This document shows positions 56,480 through 64,000 of a stretch of 64,000 nt of DNA, piece by piece. The translations under genes were made by a program, and so were the position numbers. The DNA is taken from the NCBI GenBank assembly GCA_013423385.1, contig BLZA01000019.1, positions 1-64,000 on the forward strand, read 5' to 3'. Every line of letters begins with the position of its first letter. Positions within the stretch are counted from its first letter, which is position 1. The notes under the pieces were generated by a model, which was given only the letters and a program-made list of their open reading frames with translations, was not told where the DNA came from and ran no database searches. The stretch is from Naganishia liquefaciens. Lineage: Eukaryota > Basidiomycota > Tremellomycetes > Filobasidiales > Filobasidiaceae.

Positions 56480-57217
56480 CTAAAAATATTGATATCCGGA
56501 GAGGCCCGACAGCTTATAAGCCTCATAATGTGGATCGGATGAGTCGGACGTGGGAGATCGATGGGGACCGATACTTGCATCGTCGCATGAAGACAGTGAG
56601 GGCGTATGAACCGAGGCATGAGGAATCCAAGGATCGGTTTGCGGCAAGCTGGCGTCCGTACCTTGACCGAGGGTGAGAACAGCGCTTTCTCTGGGCAGGG
56701 AATTTTGAGGAGCCTCGCTGTTTGGCGCCGACTCCCTTCTGTCGGCAACTGCCTGCCCATTCGAGGAACCCGTGTCCAAAGGGTCGAGGTCCAGCTCCGC
56801 TTTCCCTGAGTAGATTTGTTTCAACAGGCGTCGGATCTCCTCGCGCTTTCGGCAAAGGTCGGCATCTTGCGAGATCTTGCACTTGCACTCGAGATCACCG
56901 GAATCGGCAAGCTCATGCGAAGTCCCCTTCCACTGCTTTCGCGCGAATCTCAAGCGGCATGCTTTGCATTTCTTGCCGTCCGTTCCGGGTTTCACTCGAT
57001 AATGAGATTTCGCATGGGAGAGATCATAAGTCGGGTCTGATTTTATATCGTCTCCACAGATGAAGCATTTGTTATCTATGGCGAATAATAGGTCCCGTAA
57101 CTGTGTCAGTCTGGGGTCATGTACATGCGAAGACGTTGCCATGTTGGTAAGACTGGTGATCTGGCAGAGACAGGTGGGTTTCGAAAGCGATTTAGCTGTT
57201 GTTTTGTGTATGGTCAT
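56480..57217 (-). CDS. hypothetical protein with Cys/His metal-binding-like motif
   Basis: 245 codons, one exon. The N-terminal half has CFICGDDI, then HAKSHYRVKP, KKCKACRLRFARKQW and LECKCK, an arrangement of Cys pairs and His that suggests a small zinc site (C-x2-C ... H-x3-H ... C-x2-C). Fungal proteins recognising monokaryotic DNA contexts often carry such patterns, but I cannot assign a family. The C-terminal half is Ser/Pro/Asp-rich and likely disordered. The start is at 57217; an internal Met (MATSSHVHDP) is equally possible. No intron seen. Confidence 0.5.
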   Translation of the reverse strand: MTIHKTTAKSLSKPTCLCQITSLTNMATSSHVHDPRLTQLRDLLFAIDNKCFICGDDIKSDPTYDLSHAKSHYRVKPGTDGKKCKACRLRFARKQWKGTSHELADSGDLECKCKISQDADLCRKREEIRRLLKQIYSGKAELDLDPLDTGSSNGQAVADRRESAPNSEAPQNSLPRESAVLTLGQGTDASLPQTDPWIPHASVHTPSLSSCDDASIGPHRSPTSDSSDPHYEAYKLSGLSGYQYF

Positions 57218-58047
57218 GTGAGGATCTCGTCTTAGCCTTTTATCATTGTATTTATAGTCTAGAGAAACTATCGAGACATCTGCACATACACCGCTTTTTT
57301 GAGTCTCCTTTCATCGGTCATCTTTACGCGACCAAGGATATTACGAAATAAAGGCAGAGAAATCATACTTGCGGTGCAACATTCATTGCTCGCGTTTGAG
57401 CGAGTTGGAGAGATCCTTTGTCGTTCGATGCACGGCATCGATGTGGGAATCACTGAGGCGTCAAGTGTGGGTGTCGCTGGAAAGGCATATCATGCCTTCA
57501 ACTGCTCACATTGGCTTCGCCAAGTGGATTTCGTCTTCCTGTAAATACATCAATTGATAGAACGTCGACCAGTGAAGACCATGGGGGGATCATTGATTGT
57601 CGAGCTTATATATACTAGTGGTCTGCATAAAAGATTGGCCAGTCCTTATGTAGCGCTCTCATGGGTTTTAGTAGACAACCCTCTGTTTCTCTGCACTGAG
57701 GCAAGCGGTCCACCTCGTCACGTGACTGCTGATCGCCCGAGGATGTCAGCTGCTGGGGTGCGTCATAGTGAGACACCCAGGATATCGTGATGAATACCGC
57801 CCATTTTGGCGACATCAATCGCAACTAGCGTGGGCACCGGTGCACAAGGACTTTGAGCATCCCTAGGGCCCTTTGAACAGAGGCGTGAGACAACGCATAG
57901 CGACATCGCCACGCCTGCCAATCGTCAATCTGAAGAAGGACAACACAGCATGTCAACTTGAACCGCGACGGCGCGGCGCAGATCGTTCTTTCTTGTCAAC
58001 ATACCAGCAGACTGCCTCTGGCATAAATATAGGACGTACCAGCCAAG
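57218..58047. other. intergenic region upstream of GID4
   Basis: About 830 bp between divergently oriented genes. No supported exon, repeat or RNA gene was seen. Confidence 0.5.
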
Positions 58048-60142
58048 ATGCCGGTGATGAATACTAGCTTGGACGAAGGGGCGGGCCTTCCCGCAGACGT
58101 TGCGATGCCGGGTACCAGCATCGATCGGTCGACTGAACAGCAGCATCGAACAATCTCTCCAGGTCGTATGCCCGCACCAGCTGATCTACCGCAGGTCGCA
58201 GAATCCCAACAAACGACATTGGATCCCGTGCAAAAGTGCCTTCTGTGCCTTTCTTCGCTACCCATACCAGCATCGCCCGCATCCGATGTCGCGATGGAGC
58301 ATCGGTTGTCAACGCCCCGTCCCGCGTTCGATACGATCGGAGAGGCACTTTCTCGCGCTCAAGCAGAGGCGCGAGCATTTAGAAGCTTGCAAGAGCATGG
58401 AGATGATGGGCTTACGGAAGGACGAGAAATTGGGCAGAACCTGTTGGATTCGGATAGCGGTATGTTTCAGTTCACGAGGCGATTGATTTGCCTGATAGAA
58501 GATATTGCAGCAACGGAGCATGCAACGCTGTGTCCTCAGTGCCACGAGCTTTGTTTACAAACAGCTAGTACGGTTGCAAGTGAAGCGGTCGGAGATGGTC
58601 GATTGGAGCAGACTCGAGCTGACGGGATCGAGGGTCACTCGATGCGTGTATCGCAAGAGGAAATATCCGTGCCACTCAGGCGCAGCACGACATCCTCGCC
58701 GTTGCGCTCAGCGCCTATCGACATCACATCGCAATCGCCGCACGCCCGCTCGCAGTCTATACCGCTGGAGCCATCTTCATCCCAAAATGATATTCTGCCT
58801 TCACTGGTACCGTCAAACGCCACGGAGCCATCTTCCAAATCGGCCATCAGCTATATCCCCGCAACACCTCCCAGTCATGTCATACTCGACGCCTCGGTTC
58901 GGCCGCCAGATGCGAAATTACCACAGAGCGAGGGAGATCGCAAGCCGGATTTGCAGACGACAGCGGACGAGCTTGAGGAGCAGCGAATCGCGGCCGAAGA
59001 AGAGTGCGGCGTCCCGAATCCTCTGCTGGAAGTGGGAAGAGTCAAGGTGCCGTCTATAGGGCGAGGATGCCTTTTCCCGGGAAGTGTGTTCAAGGGGAAG
59101 CAGACGAGCGGGAGGTCAAGCTATGAAGTTGAAGTGCGGATCCTGGTGAGTTCGGCATCCACATTCGTGAGGACTGTTGCTGATGGCTGTCTACAGGACG
59201 TATCGTTCCCGCTCTCGACGTTGTCCGGCTACCTTTCCATCTCCCACCTGACAGAGACTCATCCACAGCTTACGACCTTTTTCTCTGGCGAAATCATTGG
59301 ATCCACGTATGGCTTTGCGACGGGACCTTCATTTTATTCGGCTCAGGCGACGGAGCAAGACGACATGCGACACTGGTCGAGATTTGAGCATTTCCGCAAG
59401 GTCAAGGGCGAACTCAAGCGGCCCGGGCTGACGATGCGTGATGAAGGGGGAATATTTGGAGGGCAGGAGAAAGGGTTCTGCTTTATGCGATGGAAGGAGA
59501 GATTCTTGGTCCCTGACCACAAGGTTCGGGATATCAGTGGGGCATCGTTTGCCGGTAAGTTTCAGATCGCCGCTATAAGAGTTGATATTGACGCTTGTCC
59601 AGGCTTCTATTATCTTCAGCTCGATCTCGATCCCGCGCCTCCAACCGGTACGCGCTTACCTTTATCCGGCTTGATACCGCTGACCTGTGATACCTAGTGC
59701 CGACTCGTCCAGCTTTGCACAACAGGAGATCCTCCCAGAACGCCCGTCAAGCTCAAGCGCGGCGTCTGTCCACGAATGCGGGCAATGGCGAGGCGCTCGC
59801 CGCAGTTCAGGATTCGCACGCTCCTGTCCCGACGTCGCCGCCACCGAGAAGACTATCGAGCTACCGCCAATCTGCGTTTTCGCCGGCGGGAAACGCAAAG
59901 CAAGGGTATCCGTTGCCGCCTGAGCCTCTACCTGTCCTGAGTAAGCGAGCTTCCCTTGTCTGGCGGTCATTGCTGATCGAAGTTGTACAGCTGGGTATTA
60001 CTTTCACCATGTTCACAATTCGGAACCGTATGTCAAGCTGATCAGCAGGCCGCCATTGCTAACTTTTGATTGCAGGTTCCAGGAATTATCCCTCACTTGG
60101 GTCCCTCCACGGACCGGAAGCGGCAGCGTCGCTTTGAGATGA
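58048..60142 (+). CDS. GID4: GID/CTLH E3 ligase substrate receptor GID4 (VID24)
   Basis: Recognises N-terminal proline degrons, e.g. of gluconeogenic enzymes, for ubiquitination. Six exons (58048-59145, 59197-59554, 59603-59647, 59698-59940, 59991-60027, 60076-60142) give 615 residues. The first about 330 residues are a low-complexity extension with Cys pairs (KCLLCLSSLP; TLCPQCHELC). The Vid24 barrel starts at FPGSVFKGKQTSGRSSYEVE, continues FPLSTLSGYLSISHLTETHP, TTFFSGEIIG, MRWKERFLVPDHKVRDISGA and SFAGFYYLQLD, and ends GYYFHHVHNSEPFQELSLTW. Between FYYLQLD and GYYFHH lies an insert of about 90 residues rich in Pro/Ser/Arg (exon 4), where other GID4 proteins have a short turn. Whether exon 4 is always included is unknown. 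Confidence 0.9.
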
Positions 60143-60250
60143 GCCATATTGTACTGTGTTTTGTTTGTATGGGCCATGTACCCAAGAAAGCAAAGTTGTA
60201 TATCGAGTGTCCCTAGAATGAAAAGCATGGTATCGCAATGCAAACTACGT

Positions 60251-62610
60251 CTAGTCCATGTGTACATCCTCCTCGGCCTCCTCTTCCTCTCGGTCTTCCT
60301 CGACCCGCGCCAGAATCGCCTTCCACCCAACCTGGAGCTTGTCCAACGCCTCTCGCCTGATCCGCTCCTGCTCAATCTGCGCCACACCGGGCTTGATCTC
60401 GCGCGCGTCAATCTCGCGCTTCATATCCTCAATGGCCGTCCACGCGGATTTGACGTGACCTGTCGCGGCACCAGGGGTCATCGCCCACGAGGCCCAGTCC
60501 AGCGCGGCCTCGACGCGGTCGAGTTCGTTGCGGGATTTCTGCAGGCGCAGTCGATGGACGGTCGATAACGCCGGCGCAAGGTCCGCCGGCGGTGCCGCGT
60601 AGCGTGCGATCGTTTGAAAGAGGGGCGGATATAGCTGGAACGGCGCGTCCCAAAAGGTGGAGCATGCCTCGGCGACAATCGGTCCAACGGACGCAGGCGC
60701 GACAAGCTTCTTCTCGACCCATGCCTCGAGTAGCGCCGCATACAGCTCTTCACCTTGCTGTCCCGGTACATTCACATCGCCGACAAACTTGCGGGCGGCC
60801 TTGATCGCTTGACGCCAATGCGGCTCCATCAGGTCCTCACCGGGTGGTACCTGGGCGTCAAACCATTCCATGGCGGCGCGCCAGACGGTGATAGCGTCCG
60901 ATGCGGCACCAACGGCGGTCATTGCTTGGAGGTAGATGGATGCGAGTGCGGATGGAGAGTCTGTGTGAGAGAGTTCAATGTCGAGGCGGCGTGTCCAGAG
61001 GGCCGACGAGGAGGGGTACATGTCGGTGTAGCTCTTTGCGAGAGCGACCAGCTTTGCAGGTGATGGACGCGCCGGAGAGTCGTCCTCGAGCTGGCCAATG
61101 TATGCCAGATGCTTGACGAGCAACTCTTCCGTTGGCTGAGCGGTGGGTTTCGTCAAAGGTGAGACCGAGGCGACGAGGTAGGCTTGCTATTTTTGTTTCA
61201 CGGGTCAGCGCATGCACTCGAGGCCATGTCAACGCCACTCACCAGATCCTGATTGACTGCCATCTTGTCCGCCCAACGAAGCAACCACGACCCAACCTCT
61301 TGATTCCACGTAGCCTCCCACCCGTCGGGCGCGCCCTCGCTACGCTCATGCCCACCCGTACGTAGGGCCTTGACCACCCTGCCCAACTCGCTCACGAGCG
61401 CCTCGCCCTGCAGCACCACCTCTTCTGCCCCCTGCGTGCGCTTCGCCTCGGTCTCGGGATCATACACCGCGTCATACAACGACCGCTCAATTACCGTCCG
61501 TCTGGCAACGGTATTCCACACGAGCGCCGGCTCATGCTGCATATGCGCATACACGGCCTCCAACAGCCGCGGACGGAGGCCAGTCGGGTACCGACGGAAC
61601 AGGGCGACGAGCTGCAAGCAAAAGTCGACATCTTGCGCGAGCGCGGGATTGCGGAATGCGGATTCGAGCACGGTGATGACGAGGTCTCCCCGGATGATGG
61701 CTTTTCGTGCTTGTTCGCCCGATGCACCGAATGCGTTTTGCCCGAGATCGGCCACGGCCACGTCGTCGTCGTCGTCGTCATTGTCGTTCGAGGCATCATT
61801 CCTCGGCAACCCGGCCTGTACATCCGCTTCCATCTTGCCCGCGGCATCTCCTCCCGCGTCTTCCTCCCCGGCCAAATCAATCCCCAAGACCTTCCACCTC
61901 CGACGCAGCGCCTCGACCCATCCGACCTCGAGCTTGATGTATTCCCGCCAGAGGTCCTTGTCGGCGGGTAAGAACCGCAGGCCGAGCAAGAGTGTTTTCC
62001 GCGCGGGCGAGACGTTTTCGATGGCAAAGTTGGGTTGACGTGTGCGGCGTTTGGAGGATGTCGGGGAGGGGGCCGAAGGGTCGAGGTAGTGTTGCGAAAG
62101 AAGGATGTAGAGCGCTGCGCTGCGTGGATGGAGTTGCAGGGCGCTGACGAGGGGAACACCGGTGGTCAGCAGATGGACACACATGCGTTTTTCGGCGGGA
62201 TGTACTCACGTCGTCAACCCTTGCAGTATCACCTTTGTCATTCCCTCGCTCCGCGCGTAATCCACATACGCGAGCCATATCCCAAGGTCGTACGGAAACT
62301 TGTCGGTCGCTCTCCTCAAGATATACAACACCCTTCGCACAATCGAATGTCCACTGACCCCGCGCGGGACACCTCCCTTGTCCATTCCTAGCCGCTTCAC
62401 CCTCGCCCTCCGCAGCCGCTCGAGGCCCATCTCATACTGCGCATACCCGAGGTAATCCTCCTTGCGTGCGACGCGCTTGACGAGCGCCGTTTCCCATTTG
62501 GTGCGGCGGGCGGTGATCTGTCCGAGCTCGGTGCGGGTGAACAAGCCGCGGGCGTCGAGGTCCTTGAGTTCCGGGAGGGTGGACTCTATCTGGAACTGGA
62601 CTTTTTCCAT
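60251..62610 (-). CDS. UTP6: U3 snoRNP / SSU processome protein UTP6
   Basis: HAT-repeat protein of the 90S pre-ribosome (UTP-B module). Three exons (62610-62210, 62143 to about 61246, about 61195-60251). The start gives MEKVQFQIESTLPELKDLDA and RGLFTRTELGQITARRTKWE, the conserved Utp6 N-terminus. HAT-type units follow (FPYDLGIWLAYVDYARSEG; LHPRSAALYILLSQHYLDPS; LPADKDLWREYIKLEVGWVE). An acidic insert with Asp runs (NDNDDDDDDVAV) lies in exon 2. The C-terminus has YPSSSALWTRRLDIELSHTD and an acidic tail EEEAEEDVHMD, stop 60251-60253. Tail-to-tail with GID4 at 108 bp. The long plus-strand frames here are shadows. Confidence 0.92.
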
Positions 62611-62926
62611 GGCGCCGCGATAGGGGGCAGGGGAGGGGAGGGGAGGGGAGGGGGGAATGAGGGATGTAAGGGGTGGGACGGGGCGCAACGAGCGAGAGGG
62701 CGGACGGTGCATAAAGACAGAGAGAGAGCTGGCTGTGGAGGCTCAAACTGTCGGGCGGGCGGATGCAAATCTCGACTTTTTGCAGTCACGTGTCGGGCGC
62801 ATCCTCGTCCTCGTCTTGGGGGAACTAGAGCATATCCAATGGTTTGGGTCATGCAGTAGTGACTAGTGACTAGTGACTCCCCCCGTGCCCCTCTGCAGCA
62901 CTCGCGCCCCACCCAACGTGCCCACC
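62611..62926. promoter_or_regulatory. shared divergent promoter UTP6 / ADE13
   Basis: 316 bp between start codons. It holds a gggaggggag purine repeat (62630-62655) next to UTP6, an agagagagag tract near 62720 and a tandem gtgactagtgactagtgact at 62858-62877 close to ADE13. The promoter role is inferred from position. Confidence 0.55.
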
Positions 62927-64000
62927 ATGGATTCGTACCAGACCCCGCTCTCCAGGTATGGGCCCCTCTCCTCGCTCGCTTGCCCCGGCCCTCACGCTGA
63001 CCCCGGCGCCTGCACCCCATTGCCAGCCGATATGCCTCGAAAGAGATGGCCCATCTCTTCTCCAACTCGATGCGTTTCGGCACATGGCGCAAGCTCTGGC
63101 TCGCCCTCGCCCAGGCCGAAAAGGAACTCGGCCTGCCCATCCCCGACGAAGCGATCGAGCAGATGAAGGCCAACCTCGCGCTCGACGATGCCCAGATGCA
63201 GGTCGCCGCCGAAGAGGAAAAGAAACGACGACACGACGTCATGGCGCACGTTCATACGTTTGGAACCGTCGCACCCGCCGCGGCCGGTATCATCCACCTC
63301 GGTGCGACCTCGTGCTACGTCACGGACAATGCCGACCTCATCTTCCTGCGCGAGGGGCTCGACCTGCTCTTGCCCAAACTGGCCACCGTCATTTCCCGCT
63401 TCACGCGTTTCGCCGAGACCCACCGGGCGTTGCCGACGCTCGGATTCACGCATTTCCAGCCGGCCCAGCTGACGACCGTCGGCAAGCGTGCCACACTGTG
63501 GATCCAAGAACTCCTCTGGGACCTGCGCAATATCAAGCGCGCCCGGGACGACCTCGGTTTCCGTGGCGTCAAGGGTACCACGGGCACCCAGGGTTCCTTC
63601 CTTGCCCTCTTTGACGGTGACCACGCCAAAGTCGAGGCCCTCGACGCGCGCGTCACCCAACTCCTCGGATTTCCCTATGCCTATCCCGTCACCGGTCAGA
63701 CGTACAGCCGAAAGATTGATGCCGACGTGCTCGGACCGCTCGCGAGCTTTGGATCGACCGTGCACAAGATTTGCACGGATATTCGGTTGCTGGCCAACTT
63801 GAAGGAGATTGAGGAGCCGTTTGAAAAAGATCAAATCGGGTCATCGGCCATGGCGTACAAGGTGCGTCCGTCGTTTGTCGAGACGACCTCTTGCAATGTT
63901 GGTCAGACTGCTAACATTCTGCGGGACCCCCCCCCCCCTCCTCTCCAGCGAAACCCCATGCGATGCGAACGGGCGTGCTCCCTTGCGAGGCACTTGATGC
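62927..64000 (+). CDS. ADE13: adenylosuccinate lyase, 5' part (cut by window end)
   Basis: Acts twice in purine synthesis: splitting SAICAR to AICAR and adenylosuccinate to AMP. Exons 62927-62955, 63027-63861 and 63949 onward; the frame is open at base 64000, so the C-terminus is missing. Start [20 protein letters not shown], then [20 protein letters not shown]. Motifs: [47 protein letters not shown] (catalytic His region), [14 protein letters not shown], and the family signature SSAMAYKRNPMRCE, which spans the second intron. That intron (63862-63948) carries a 13-base poly-C run. The 280-codon minus-strand frame across this gene is a shadow. Confidence 0.96.

Noticed and set aside
62992-63834. 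280-codon minus-strand frame
   Set aside because: Exactly antisense to conserved adenylosuccinate lyase exons; shadow of a GC-rich coding region.

Overview
The window reads as nuclear DNA of a basidiomycete fungus, possibly a Tremellomycete-like yeast; the class is a guess. Genes are split by many 45-70 nt introns with GTNNGN donors, CTGAC/CTAAC-like branch sites and NAG acceptors. The genes are ordinary fungal single-copy genes, and one secreted protein carries a CPL1-type cysteine domain typical of Basidiomycota. No prokaryotic operons, CRISPR arrays, rRNA or convincing tRNA genes were seen.

Layout. 1-3.7 kb: a 30-bp tandem repeat, an RTC4-domain-like gene with an in-frame TAG, then gene-poor DNA with a possible old LTR. 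3.7-16.7 kb: 3-hydroxyacyl-CoA dehydrogenase, XPD/RAD3 helicase (-), pescadillo NOP7, an ARFGAP1/GCS1-type Arf GAP, a relic of a siderophore-transporter 3' end, the Golgi SNARE GOS1 (-) and the mitoribosomal protein MRP10/mS37. 18-24 kb: two cell-surface genes, a CPL1-like Cys-rich secreted protein and a large putative GPI-anchored protein. 25-30 kb: mitochondrial uL2m, CDC73 (-) and the SPOUT methyltransferase SFM1. 30-36 kb: two tandem siderophore-iron MFS transporters (-) with GATA-type motifs upstream. 37-40 kb: a complex I accessory subunit (-) and a small repeat-built GPI protein. 40-49 kb: an internally shortened ABCC transporter, PUS4 (-) and QRI7. 49-64 kb: VPS23/TSG101 (-), a UBE3D/IPA1-type protein whose long intron holds a candidate antisense gene, two orphan ORFs, GID4/VID24, UTP6 (-) and the 5' part of adenylosuccinate lyase ADE13, cut by the window end.

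Arrangement. Seven head-to-head pairs are separated by only about 240-320 bp (XPD/NOP7, GOS1/MRP10, CDC73/SFM1, complex I subunit/GPI protein, PUS4/QRI7, VPS23/UBE3D, UTP6/ADE13), so compact bidirectional promoters are the dominant design. PUS4 and QRI7 both modify tRNA. The accessory, fast-changing part is iron uptake, cell surface and drug efflux (14-44 kb).

Most notable points: the 840-codon ABCC fusion lacking NBD1; 8- and 9-nt exons and a replaced conserved Asn in the dehydrogenase; a GC-AG intron in XPD; the transporter relic 16 kb from its two intact relatives; a candidate nested antisense gene; and a roughly 80-residue insert inside the GID4 substrate-binding barrel. All names rest on reading translated motifs by eye; no database search was possible.
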